Shown here: one piece after another, positions 10,106-22,302 of the stretch | Layout: every line of letters begins with the position of its first letter | Numbering within the stretch: position 1 is the first letter of the stretch | Assembly: GCA_009741485.1 (NCBI GenBank) | Contig: CM019237.1 | Coordinates: 49,786,050-49,850,049, forward strand | Reading direction: 5' to 3' | Length of the DNA stretch: 64,000 nt | From: Malurus cyaneus samueli | Lineage: Eukaryota; Chordata; Aves; Passeriformes; Maluridae | Notes under the pieces: generated by a model | What the model saw: the letters and a program-made list of their open reading frames with translations, nothing else | Told to the model about the DNA's origin: nothing | Databases searched by the model: none | Made by a program: the position numbers and the translations under genes

Positions 10106-12051
10106 GCCAGCCACAGGCACGATGCCACGTGGGCTTTCCCTGGAATAATGCTGCTGCTCACTGCCAGCACCACAGAGCTGCTCCCCGAGGGCAGCTGCTG
10201 CAGCACCCTCTTTTTTTATGTTCCAAGTGTGAGGTGATGGCTCTGTCTGTGTGAGTGAGTGGGAACCATGTGAACATGCAGAGGAAATGATTCTCCTGGC
10301 TGCAGGGCAGCTGCTCAACAGGGCAAGTCCCGAAGATTTGCAGTTGTTTTTAATCAGCAAAGTTTGCGCTGGAGCAAGGAACGCAAGGCACCCTCCTGCC
10401 ACGGGTGTTGTAGCTGGAGGAGCTCTCAGAGTGTTTCCAGGAGAGCTGTGAAGAAAACAAGCAGATCAGTGTTATACCTGGTTGGACAGTGTTAACACTT
10501 GACAGCATAATAAGTCACAAATTACTTTCGAACATCTTCCATAGAAACTTTCTGTAACAATTTTCATCACAAAAGCTTTGGAAGTTTATCTTCTGCCTCT
10601 TCAAAAGATTGTTGTCAGAAAGAAAGTGAACATGTGAGCCACACTACTCCGAGCACATCCCTTTTGTCTCTTCCTTAGCCACAATAATTTTATTTTCACC
10701 GATGCCACCTCAGCAGGAAGATAAAGAGTTTCCAGGACCAGACAAAAGGGACAGCAGATTCCAAGCTGGAACAAAGGATAGGCTGCTTAATAGTCAGCTG
10801 ATTTTCACTGGGTGTAACCTAGGCACTGGGATCCAAAAAAGAAGAACATCAAACTGAGTTTATTGACTTCTGATAAGGCATTTCCAAAGTCTGGCTGGAG
10901 CTGGGACAGCCCTGGCCTTCCCTGGAGGATTCTATCACATTAGGGAAAAAGATCAGGATCATTAACTTAATTCCCTGTGTTTTATTGAAATCACTCCCAT
11001 GCCACGATCTTCAAGACAGGTGGACTGTGTTAAAAACAAAGCAAAACAGAACTAAACTCAGCAAAGGCATCAATATGATTCTTGATTAAAAGGAGGCTTT
11101 ATAAAGTATTAGAAAGAGAAAATAGTTTGCCTCGACATTTATATGTAACATGGGAATCCATATATTTTTCATTAGCTTACACAACTTCTTCCATTTGGAA
11201 ACTTTTTTTTTCTGTTTTTTCTTGTTCCATCCCCCATGTCCTGCACTCTCCTCCTCCTTTCTCATTTCCAGAGCTGCTTCTTCTCAGCTCCATTTTTCCA
11301 CATTTTAATAATGCTGAGAACTAACCACACAGTGCTGGACAGAAACATATTTAGGGACTATCAGTGGACTTAACATGGAACAGGTCAGGAAAAAAACCCA
11401 CATTAAAATAACAGCAAGGGCTAAAATCAAGGGAAAAGGAATCGGTCCACTAAAAAAAAAAGAAACAATCCGGAAGAAAAGCAAAAAAAAAAAAATAATC
11501 CCCTTTAAAGGAGCTACTCCATTAAATCATTTTAACAGGGCCTCTGCCAGACTCCACTCCCTTGTAACAACATAAATAGAATGATTCACTTTCACTGAGT
11601 CAGGAGCTCGGAGGTTGCCAGTAACCACTGTATTTCATGGGCTTTGCAGATTTAGTAGGAAACAGCAAATTAAGGCTCAGTTAAAGCTTTTATATACATG
11701 AGGCCTGCCACAGTATAGGGGAGGGGAGGGATCACACATCCTTGCAATTGTGGTGGTTTCTAAGCATACCACACCGAAGGAAAGTTCCAGTGGTTTGTGG
11801 AAAAAGTTGCTATTCATATAACACTCACACATTGCTCCTACTGTGGCTTTGAACTGGTTTTCTCCTCCTACTCCCCAAAAAAAATACTTTCAGGTTTTTG
11901 GCAATGCCTTTCACATATGCATTTCTGCCTTTCCACTCTTTCCCTGGACATTAACAGGTGCAACAAGGGAGAAGGAGGGATTCTTGTAAACCTTTTCCCC
12001 ATTTATAGTACCTGCATGTAGCTCAATGCCCAAAGTCCTTCAGAAGCTTGT
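10106..12051. other. Unique noncoding DNA
   Basis: The first 330 bp are GC-richer than what follows and give an open frame joined to the minisatellite. The rest is AT-rich with short A-runs near 11451 and 11486. No exon or repeat family recognised. Confidence 0.5.
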
Positions 12052-12260
12052 ATAGAATCACAAAATAATTCACATTGAGATGATCTGTAGCCCAGCCCCC
12101 TGAGCAGAACACAAGTAAATATTGAATTTGAGCTGTTGCTCAGGGCTGTAGCCAGTCAAATTTTTAACAGCTCCAAGGACAGAGACTTTACAACTACCCA
12201 GGGAAACTGTTCCAGTGTTTGACCACCCTTGTGGCCCTTTTATCTGATCAGGCTTTCTTT
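12052..12260 (-). mobile_element. CR1 3' fragment
   Basis: Reverse complement of a CR1 3' region: 'ATAGAATCACAAAATAATTC' at the left edge, then 'GTTGCTCAGGGCTGTAGCC', 'TCCAAGGACAGAGACTTTAC' and 'CTGTTCCAGTGTTTGACCAC'. Fairly diverged, so an older copy. Confidence 0.88.
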
Positions 12261-15200
12261 AGCTTTAACAACACTTAAGAAGCCAGGAAAAGGAAACAAA
12301 TCCCACCGTGGGATGTACCATTGGAAAGACCCCAGGAAGATCCTGGTGATTTTCCATACTAAACGAGACTCACTTGGCTGAGTTTTGCTTGGTGCTCTTT
12401 GCCTCCTCTATATGGCCAATCTTGACCCCCCTCAGCACCTACAAAGCCCAGATTCTGGGACAGAGATGCCATTGGCAATACATACACGTGCCAGAGCCAT
12501 TTCCAGATGGGAGTCAATCCAGCCTTGGCTTCAGGGGCACTAAGAGTTGCTGGCTCTTCTCAATCCCTTCCCCAAGAGAGCTGGAGCCTCTTACAAGGTT
12601 AGCTGATTACCCTGCTGCTGGGATTGGGAATTTAGCAGGGATCTAGCAGTGGTCTGGCTGGCATCAGGGTTTACATTCTATAATCAGTTTTACGTGAAAC
12701 CACTGCAAACTGTTTTCTTTATACCCTGCATTTACTTCAGCTTGATACAAGGCATTATGTTCTAGCCTTGCCATTGTTAATTTGAACCTGGATGCTCTTC
12801 ATTTAAAAAAAAAAGAAAAAGAAAAATCAAATCAGTTCTAGTACACCAAATTTCTGTTTTCAAAGATGTCAAAGAGTAAGGATCTATTCAATTAACAGCA
12901 ACAAAAGTAACTCATACAGCAGGGGAAAGTGTTTTAATGTGAACAGCTTTTTTTTTTCCCCCTCAACTATTTGGCAATAGCTTAGATATTCTAGATATCC
13001 TGACCTAAGAAGTCATTTTGAACAGGATAGAAGTCTCAAAACCATTAATGCTGCTCAAAACAACTTAAATCAGGGATAAATCCTCAAATTTGGTGGTTCC
13101 TCCCTTCATCCAACTATATTGGCAGCTCCTAAATGCATCACCATAGTGCGTGCACCAAACCAGGTTTCACCAAAGTGACAGAGAGAGGAAGAATCAGCCA
13201 TCAGCAACTCAGGAGCAGCTGCTCTGAGTTTCCACTTCTCTTTTCTCCACTGAGGAAACCAAGTCTTTCCTGGGATGTGCTGTAACACAGGCACATTGGA
13301 GTTGCTGCCTTTTCTGTTCCTCCTCTAAGCTCTTAACTCTCCACACATGTAAATGCAGAGATTTCAGAGATTTGTCCTTGGTTTCCAAACCGCAGCAGTT
13401 CTACAGAGTCCTTCATAGTTCTGAGGGGACTAGAAGGGCTGGGAAATGCTGGAAAAAGATCTTCTCGGGAGATTTGCAGATTACAATGATTTCTGCCCAG
13501 AAAAAATCCTTTCTGGGTTTGGTTCCCAGCTTCACAGTTTGCATGCTGGAGAAATTTTGTCGTTACATAAAAAATTAAAATAACAACAAGAAGAAAAATG
13601 TATTTATGAGTGGGCGGTTAAAACTCCTTTTATTGTGCTGATGGGTACAGCTGTCCTAACTCAACAGGAGTTTCTCAGAACTCCAAGCATTTAAAAATAT
13701 TTTCCTTAGGAACGTGTAGGACAAGGAGGTGAATCTGAACCAGAGGAGAGATCAGGCTTAGTCACCTCATTTTCTATCCCTCCAACAGGAGTCCAGGGAT
13801 TTGGTTCTTTTCCTTTCATCACTGAAAACAGTGCTTGGCAAAGATACTGAAACCAACATAAGAATGACTCCCAACTTTCAGAGCTTAACATGCTTCTCTT
13901 AAGGGTAGAAAATGGATTTTAAATGGAACTGTGGAGTTTTTAAAGTAGTTATGGTGAACAAAAAAAAATCCCAAATCATTAACATTTTTATGGGATTTCA
14001 ATTTGGTTCTTAAAAACACTATTATTATCTCATTTTGAAACTTTTTCCTATTTTTGATGTATTAAAAAAGAATTTTTCCACAGCAGTTTGCCAAAATTTG
14101 GAATTCATATTTTCTATTTATCCAGGACGTTTGTGAAAATTACATTTGGCCCAGCATTTTATAGTAAGATTAAGTCCGATCTTAATTTACTAAGCTTTCA
14201 AATTTAACTTTTCTGGCATTATTCAAAGGCAGCTGAAATGATAAAATTCAAACTTGGACTATTTATCAGTCTTACTTTTCAAGTTAAATACAAGAATATA
14301 TATTAAATTATTTTGCAAGATTGTAATTTTATACTTTATTTTCTAAACATGTTTATTCAAATTTTTCCCTTAATTCCCATATTTTGCCCCAATCCTTACA
14401 TATGGAGATGTCTACTGTGCTGCCAGCCCTAGACTGTAAATTCCATTAAAATCAAGCAGCAAGGACTTGATGTATTTTGTTGACAAATCCAACCAATTTT
14501 TTTAATAGAAAATAAATAAAACCATAAAATATGTACTGTTAGGTGATCAATAAAGAGCAGAAACAATATATTTGCATGAAGGATATGTTTTATGTTTACA
14601 AGCTTCTCAGGCAATACAGCTCCAGTCCAGTGAATCTTAATATAACCCCCATGGTTTTGGTTTTGTAGGAGCTACAGTTTAAATTGGAATAGTTGAAAAA
14701 AACTTCCTCCCCAAAAGGTATGAGGACAATTTCTTCTTACAATTGCGTTTTTAGGTAGTAAACTTAATTTAAAATTGCTTTCAAATGCATGGTGGTTTAA
14801 CCAGCTGGAAAGAAACAAGAACTACGTCAACTCTCTGCTCCTGAATTCTCAGAAGAATCTAGCAGAAAATAAATGGGAATATACCCACTGGGTCCAAAGA
14901 AATTTTAGCAGGTTTTTCAGATAAAAGCTGAGCAATTGTGCATTCTTATTTGGAACAATAGCTTAAAATTTAAAAGTCTCTTCTTTTGGAATAGCTCCAA
15001 ATTTAACACTAACAGAGGGCTAAAGCCAAGAGTTTTGCTTTTACATTTTCCCTCCTGATCAAGGCATGTTCAACTCCCATTCCCAAGAACTATTCTCTCC
15101 GTTATGAAACTGGTATTGATCTGCCTCCAAAGCCAAAGCTCTTCCTGTGACGAGGAATTTCAGCATGATGAGGGGAGTGACAGGACTGATAGCAATCTGT

Positions 15201-15719
15201 TATTCACCCCCGGGTGAGGGAATTGTAACAAGAGTGGCAAGTTAATGAAGAGCTAAGTGTTAGATCTGAGATCTGGGGAAGATTTCTACAAAGATTATTA
15301 AAAAAATGGTAAATCTTTCCTCTGGCAACGAAATCACCACCTGGGTTGAAGGGACATCAACAAGGAGGCTAAATCACATCTCCCACCTGCCAGCTCTTCA
15401 CTCAATGGCTCCCATCAAGTCAGCACAAAAGCATGTGTCTGCACATGGACCTGGTTCAGTTTCTAACAACAAATAAACATGCAACCAAGTATCTTCATCA
15501 TATCAAACACTGCAGACTGACATCTCCACGCCTGCTGCTGCCAGCAGTGTTTTAGTCTGAGGACAGCAGATCCACCTCCTCCAGGATGAGGGGAATGCAG
15601 GTTGGTGGCAGCCCAGCTGTGCTTTCCAACTCCCATCTGGGGTCTGGGGCAGGATTGAGATCTCATTTGAAGACCTTACATGTGTGTTTCCCATGCCTAA
15701 TGTCTCACATGCCTCTGAA
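12261..15719. other. Unique noncoding DNA, no gene seen
   Basis: About 3.4 kb, very AT-rich between 13900 and 15000. Only short chance frames. No RNA gene or mobile element recognised. Confidence 0.5.
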
Positions 15720-15918
15720 ACTTAGAACCTTAGAATAATAGAATCACAGAAACATAGAAACATAGAATAGCCCTGCAGGGTCCAAGATAAGGTTGGATGG
15801 GGCTCTGAACAACCTGGGATAGTGGAAGGTGTCTCTGCCCATGGCAGGGGCTTGGAACTAGAAGTTCCTTAAAGTCTTTCCCAACCCAAATCAGTCATGA
15901 TTCTATGATTTTAAGGAA
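15720..15918 (+). mobile_element. CR1 3'-end, possibly joined to a second CR1 tail
   Basis: 15780-15918 is a plus-strand CR1 3' end: 'GGTTGGATGGGGCTCTGAAC', 'GTCTCTGCCCATGGCAGGGG' and the terminal 'TCATGATTCTATGATTTT'. The 60 bp before it (AGAATAATAGAATCACAGAA and CATAGAAACATAGAATAG) look like an inverted CR1 tail or tail-derived repeat. The pair could be a small inverted insertion. Confidence 0.88.
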
Positions 15919-17091
15919 GTGGTGTGTTAGCCCCAGCAGTTCAATCATCTTTGTGAACCAAACAGTGGGTTCCCCTCTGCTTTTGTCACCTCTGCTCTAC
16001 ACAACAGCTGTGAGATAGGATGAAGTGAACAGGAGCATAAGGTTCCATCACTATTTTCCCTAATCTCCCTTTATTTGAGCAAATCCTTGTATTTTCAGAG
16101 ATTAGGGTCAGCCAAGGTCTGTTGAGCTCTCAGCCACACTGCTGCTGGTCCTGATACTAAGGCGTGGAATGGAGAGTAAAAAGAAATTTGCACCCAAATC
16201 AGAGATTAGACATTAAATGGCTCAAAGTGCCATATGCCAAAAGCTCTTTAGTGCCTGATGAACAGTTCCTGTGAGTGCTGCCCTTGAAACAGTCCTGACT
16301 CCCCTGGAGCCCACAAGCTTTCTCTAGGAGAAACAAAAGGAGTGTCAGCAGGTGAGAAACTGTCCTTCAGGTTTCATCATGCCAGTAATGTTATGAGGCT
16401 CAGTAGAGAAATAAGGTTTGGGGATTTTGGTTGGTTTTTTTTTCTCTTCACAAGCCCCAAAGAGCAATTGGCTGTTGGGTGGGCAGACACTGCCCACAAC
16501 TGGAGCCTTCTCAGCAGCAAATATTTTCTATGTGGCACTCAGTCAGATAAAGCTTTTTTTTCAATTTTCAGTCCACTGCACTCTGCAGTTGGTTGGTTCA
16601 CTGTGTTCTGCAGGTGACAATTTGGAGACAACACTCTTTCCTAAACCCAGCCTCAAGGCACTGTATTCAGCTCTGAGATAGCTGGGGTATTTATCCTCTG
16701 TGGTCTGCTCTCAGTGATTTACCTCGATTATTTCAAGCTTCTTTTACAGAAGTTCCAGGTTTCCTGAAGCAGAAATTTCTCCTCAGCAAGAGACAGTGCA
16801 GCAGCACAGGCTCAGAAACCAAAAGCCAGAGAAAATAATCTGTATCCATCAGCCTCAGCACAGAAACCTCTGGTTTTTGGGATGTTTATGTGCTCGTAAT
16901 CTAAAGTCTAGCCACATTTTAAGTGTGAGAACCTTGTGGGGATGCGGGAATGATAGGCATTCCCAAATGGAGGACACAGTGAGCCCAGAGTGTGTTTTCC
17001 TGAGACAGTCTGCCCTAAATTACAGCTTGAATACCTGTTTGAAAACAGATGATCAGATCACAGGAGGAATGGGTATTTTCCTGGGGGTGGA
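15919..17091. other. Unique noncoding DNA, no gene seen
   Basis: A plus-strand frame of 103 codons at 16796-17107 has no recognisable domain and runs into the LTR, so I do not call it a gene. Confidence 0.5.
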
Positions 17092-18057
17092 TGGGGTGGT
17101 CATCTGATCCTGACTGGACACCAGGTGCCCACTGAAGCTGTACTCCCACTCCCCTCCTCAACTGGACAGTAGAGACAAAATATAACAAAAGGCTCATGAG
17201 CTGAGATAAAAGTCAGGGAGAGATCAGTCACCAGTTACTGTCATGGGCAAAACAGACTCAGCATGGGGAAACTAGTTGATTTATCTACCAGTCAAATCAG
17301 AGTAGGATAATAAGAAGTAAAACAAATGCTAAAAACAACTCGTCTTCACTTCTCCCTCCTTCCTGCGCTCTGCCACTGCCCCACAGCGGAATAGGGAGAT
17401 GGAGAATGGGAGTCATGGTCAATTCCACCTTGTTTCTGTTGCTGTTTTCTCCTCAAGGAGAGGAGTCCTTCCCCTGCTCCAGTGTGGGGTCCCTGCCATG
17501 GGATTTAGTCCTTTAGGAACATCCTGCTCCAGCCTGGGTCCTTCCCACAAGATCACAAGTGCTGCCAGCAAACCTGCTCCAACCTGGGCTCTCCTCTCCA
17601 CAGATGCTGCCAGGAGTGTGCTGCAGGGTGGGCTTTGCCCAGGGTCACAGCATCCTTTGGGCACCTGCCCCAGCAAGAGACTCCCCCAGGGGCTGCAGGT
17701 GGATCCCTGCACTGCCATGGGCAGCAGAGAAATCCCAGCTCTGGCGCCTGGAGCAGCCCCTTTGTTCCCTCCTCACTGCCCTGGTGCCTGCAGAGATGCT
17801 CCTCTCACATATTCTCACTCCTCTCGTCTCTGGCCACCATTATCTCTGCACAACATCTCTTTTTTGCTTCTTAAGAATGTTATTGCCGATGTGCTTCCAC
17901 CATTCCTGATCGGCTCAGCCTTGGCCAACGGCACATCCATCTTGGAGATGCCTGGAATTGGTTATCTGGGACGTCGGGGAAGCTTCCAGCAGCTCCTCAC
18001 AGAAGCCACCCCTGAAGCCCCCCTGCTACCAAAACCTGGCTATGCAAACCCAACACA
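17092..18057 (-). mobile_element. Second ERV LTR, different family, about 966 bp
   Basis: Minus-strand reading starts TGTGTTGGGTTTGCATAGCC at 18057, runs through 'GGTTTTGGTAGCAGGGGGGC', 'TGGAAGCTTCCCCGACGTCC' and several diverged 'GCTCCAG.GTGGG'-type subrepeats between 17460 and 17660, and ends with 'TGTTATATTTTGTCTCTACT', 'GTTGAGGAGGGGAGTG' and 'GGGCACCTGGTGTCCAG' near 17100-17190. I recognise this order as a long LTR spread through bird genomes. The class name is not certain. No retroviral coding remains flank it, so it appears to be a solo LTR. No clear target-site duplication was seen. Plus-strand frames inside it (for example 17399-18124, 241 codons) are antisense to the LTR and not genes. 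Confidence 0.8.
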
Positions 18058-19290
18058 GTGTGGGGGCCCCTGGGAGAGAATGAGTCTGACAGAGCCAAAC
18101 TGTAATCAGCCAGCTGGAGAATAAAACAGATTTAACTCCATGAGATATAGCCTGTGCTGGAAATAAAGCACCTGTGCTGAAAGGAGGCTTTCCATGCAGC
18201 AGAAAACAAACAGATAAGCTTCGAAAGAAATTCTGTTATCCACAGCATTTTTTCTCCCTTACTCATGCTAAGAACTAAAGATAGCTTTTGCTCTTCTCTC
18301 TTCTCCATGAGATGGCATCATCTCTCTCCTGCCAAAGACAAACTCCTACATTCTCCTGGCTTCCAGCTCTTAAAAATGTGTAATTTTTCAATGAAAGGGA
18401 GGCAGAAATCCAGAGCCTCCCTCTCCTGGGTGCCCTTATCACTGACATAGGAGACCATGTTTACACATCTTACTTCCCTCTCCTGAAGAACGTTTAGGAA
18501 GACTATCAAGAGGACAGCTTCAGGAATGAAGCACGTGCAAGGGTAAGTGGCAATTATGGCATGAACCAGACTCTCCCACAAGTGCTTGGAAATTCAGTCT
18601 CCCATATGCCTGGTGAGTGCCCTAAATTTTGATTTTTCCAAATGGGAATGTGGGCCTGGAGATTTAGATGAAAATTAAGACATCTCTAAGAGAGCACAGA
18701 AGATTAAGAGGGAGGGAGGGAGGGAGGGAGGGAGGAGGGAGGGAGGAAGGAGGAAAGATGGAAGGAAGGATGATAGTGGCACTCTGGTCACACACACTTC
18801 AGCTGGGAAGACCATGCCAATGCAGTTCTAGCATTAGGCAGTCTAAGATATTGATTACCAGATGTTTTCTGACCAGATGTTTTCTCCTCTCACTGCCTGC
18901 TTAGCAAACCCCCCAGCATACTTTTGGTGGAACTTTTCTTCCTTGTGAGACAGGGAAAGGAGTGTGGCCTTCTTAAGATAGATCTGTGATAAAGGAGTGT
19001 TTCCTACATAGTTCTGCAATTTCTCATGTGTCTCTGATGAACTCACCTGTCCCATGCTCACTAATCCATCTCCCTCAGGCTGCCCTGAGCCTGACAAACC
19101 TCTGAGGAGTTTTCTGCAATTGCCATATGGAAAAAAATATGAAAAATTGAAGAAAAAAATATTTTTAAAAAGACTGCTAAAATGTTTTGTCTTTCTGCCC
19201 CTCAGTGTAAAATTCCCTCAAAATACAACAGTGGCCATTCACAAAAAAAAATCTGTCTGACAGAGCTCAAAACAAACACAACTTTAAGAA
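18058..19290. other. Noncoding DNA around a GGGA tract
   Basis: Unique sequence containing the tract at 18709 and a 15-bp tandem duplication (ACCAGATGTTTTCTG) at 18857-18885. No gene seen. Confidence 0.5.
18709..18770 (+). repeat. (GGGA)n / GA-rich tract, G-quadruplex motif
   Basis: Starts with at least six consecutive GGGA units and decays into GGA, GGAAGG and GGAAAGATGGAAGG. The plus strand has well over four closely spaced GGG runs with 1-nt loops, which is the classic G-quadruplex pattern. Confidence 0.95.
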
Positions 19291-19441
19291 CATCCCATCC
19301 CTGGAAGTGTCCAAGGCAGGTTGAATGAGGCTTGGAACAGCCTGGTCTAGTGGAAAGTGTCTCTCCCCATAGCAGGTGGTTGGAATGATATGATCTTTAA
19401 GGTCCCTCCCAACCCAAACCATTCTGTGATTCAGTGATTTA
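19291..19441 (+). mobile_element. CR1 3'-end fragment
   Basis: 'CATCCCATCCCTGGAAGTGT', 'GGTCTAGTGGAAAGTGTC', 'ATGATCTTTAAGGTCCCTCC' and the terminal 'AACCATTCTGTGATTCAGTG' form an intact CR1 3' end of about 150 bp. Confidence 0.94.
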
Positions 19442-20244
19442 ATAAATAAGAGGGGAGAATGACATGTGTCATTTCCTTCCAGTCCTGGGCATACCCAAAG
19501 AGTTTTTTCTTAAAACTGAAACCTGTTCAGGCCTCTAATTACTTTTTTTTTCTCTTTGGCTCTTACTGAACTCTAAATAGCTGACTTAAAAAACTTCAGG
19601 ACATTTATAAACCTAGGTTTTATAGGGTTAGCGATGCAATGAAAAGACACAATTATAATGTAAAAAGTCATATTTGTGAATGCTTTTAAAACTCTCTAGC
19701 ATTTCTAAGCCATATTTCTAGTAACTATCCAAGTAAATATAGAATATTTGTTGATAAAATGGAAGATATATGGTGTATTGGTCATTCTTAGAAACTTTCT
19801 GAATAATTTACACAAAGTTTGCATGGCAGGCATCTCCTGTCTTTCCTATAGATCATCACACCAATTGTCCTTTTACAGATAAGTGACAACTACAAGATAA
19901 TATTAAAATAAACAATTTCTTCAACTTCAGGTCCTAAAATTAATTCCCATTTTCCTGAAGATTTTATCTTCCATTCCAGAATTGTATTTGTATCATGTTA
20001 GACATCACATTGACAGTCAATAGAGTCAAGATGTAAGTCCTGAAGGCATTTCCTATGAATATTGTGGATCTTTGTTGGTAACCTCATCGAAGGAAACAGG
20101 CAGTTCCTCTGAGCAAAAATGTGAACAGTTGACAGGTTTGTCATCAGGATTTGGGTTTGTCACAGCACTATGAGTTATTTATTTATAGGTCTTGCTCCAT
20201 CTTTAAGGAAAAATTGGCATAGGCTAGAGCTAAAGAGAGGAGAT
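19442..20244. other. Noncoding DNA, no gene seen
   Basis: AT-rich unique sequence with no recognisable element. Confidence 0.5.
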
Positions 20245-20326
20245 AATCACAGAATATCCTGAGCTGGAAGGGACCCACAAGGGTCATAGAGTCCAACTCC
20301 TGATCCTGCAGAGGGTACCCCAACAA
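20245..20326 (-). mobile_element. CR1 3'-end fragment
   Basis: 'AATCACAGAATATCCTGAGC', 'TGGAAGGGACCCACAAGGGT' and 'GAGTCCAACTCCTGATCCTG' are the reverse complement of a CR1 3' end. About 80 bp remain. Confidence 0.92.
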
Positions 20327-22236
20327 TTTTTGATAAAGCTGGAATATTAAATAAAATGCAGAGAGCATTTGAAGTTGTGAGTTAGTATTTAGACTTTCTG
20401 CCTAGATAAAAAAACAAGTGTACTTTCCCCTGTGAGTGATTCCCACTCTGCTCTACTTTCTGCTCCCCCAACAGCAGTCAAAATTACAATCTCTGATTTC
20501 CTGGTAACCCTTTCAATCCTCTATCTGCTTGAGGGCTTTCAATTACAGTGAAAAGTTTACATTTTTGTCTCTTCATGTATATTAGATAGAAATAGAACCT
20601 GAGATAATGCTGCTTGAGATGTGGTGTTGATGTGATCAGTACAATAATCTTAAAATTAGCCACAAAAGATAGATAAGAGAGGATATGATTTTAGGAGCTT
20701 GTTGAAATATCACAATTTGTTGTAATATTATGCATTTGAACAGCATAAGCAATTAGATCCTTAAACAGCATTAGCAAATAAAATAATAAATAGCATTAGT
20801 AAATAAAATGACACACTGCCTCCTCATAGCATGAAGGAGAGCTGCCAGATTTTCATAGAGTTTTCTGTGGTTTCCTTTCTGTCTCTTCCCTGAGCCTGGA
20901 ATAAGTTAATCTCCAGCAACTCTAGAGGTACTACCTGGTGCAGACCCTACTCAAGGTTTAAGAAACAGAGCAGCAGTGGTAGCAGGCCCAGAGCTCTTTG
21001 AAAACACAAAGGTGCAATTCATAAAGTTGTTTTGATGCTCATTTATGAATTTTAATCCCTACCTGAGGGTTATTCCTACTGTGTTTTCTAATTGTTATTA
21101 TGAATCTTCAGATATATTACCAGTTCAGTAACTTCTCTGGAGCACAAAGTGAAAAGGGGGAATGTTTTCTTCTGAAATTATGTGTTGAAAAGCTGGTGTG
21201 GTATTTTCTGATTTATTCCTTCCACATTGTCCATGAAAGAAAAAGGTTTCAGAAGATAATTCAGAATTACACCACTACTTAAACCACTGCATTGGGATAT
21301 TTCTGTGTTTCTGCTTCTAATCAATGAAAACTGGCACTTTGAACTTGTGAAAGTCTCTTTGACTGCATGACAAGAATTCATGAGTAATACTGTAATGCTC
21401 AAGTGCCTTATGGGAATGAGGTAAATCTCAGTAAGTAATTTCCATCGTAGCCTGAATTTCCACATGGGCATAAAACAAAAAATATGGAGCTTACAGCCCC
21501 AATGGAATGATATCTTTTCATTGCCATCCTCTTCTTTAAAGTACCTTTCATCTGGCATTACGTTAGACAAAAGTTAAAAGCAATGCTTACAATTGTGTCA
21601 TCAACAGAATTTAACCAAATACAGTTCACCCCCAAAACAGAATTAAATTCCTATTTAGATAGACATGTCCACCTTGGATCCATTTATCAAAAGGCAGGGG
21701 AGCCAGCTGAAATTAAATCAATGCCACACGCTTTATGGGCACTGGCTGATCTCCAGAGCACTAAAATGGCAGTGCAGAATTGGAAAGGCCCAAGCACATT
21801 GTTTATAGGTGCTGGCTGAAATCCAAAATGGTTACAGTAAGTAGGAGAATAAAACATTCATAACAGGGCCCTCTACTCCTCACTTTAACTGGGAATAGGT
21901 GATAATAACGAAACATGGGCACATAAATCTGCAGGAACAGATCCTTTGTGATCCTGAGCACTCACACCTGGCAGGAGAGAGCGAGAGGCACAGACACACA
22001 GCCAGTGTCCCAAAGGGATCGATGGAACAGTGCCTTGGCTCTCCCCTGTGCACAGTGACTCAGATGAGCCAGGCTGCTGATTGCCCTTCAAGGGTGCTCT
22101 GCTGGGTTGTGTTTGAATTTACAATCTGGAAGTTGGCCTTTGTGAGGAATGGGGCTTAGAAGGGATACCTCTGCTGTCTGCAGGGTCTGGAAGAAGCTTC
22201 CTGCAGCCCTAGTGCAGAGCTCCTCAAGATCTTGTA
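20327..22236. other. Noncoding DNA, no gene seen
   Basis: AT-rich. An AGCATTAGCAAATAAAATA-type segment is repeated once at about 20767-20811. A 130-codon minus-strand frame (21178-21570) has no domain I recognise. Confidence 0.5.
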
Positions 22237-22302
22237 TTCACAGAACTATTCAGGATGGAAAAGACCTCCAAGTCTGAGTCCAACAATTGCTCCCCAGCTT
22301 CT
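22237..22302 (-). mobile_element. CR1 3'-end fragment
   Basis: 'TTCACAGAACTATTCAGGAT', 'GGAAAAGACCTCCAAGTC' and 'GAGTCCAACAATTGCTCC' are the reverse complement of a CR1 tail. Short and diverged. Confidence 0.8.

Noticed and set aside
17399..18124. 241-codon plus-strand frame
   Set aside because: It is the antisense strand of a recognisable bird LTR, with overlapping frames in other registers and no domain.
21178..21570. 130-codon minus-strand frame
   Set aside because: It has no domain and lies in AT-rich unique DNA with no splice signals that stand out.
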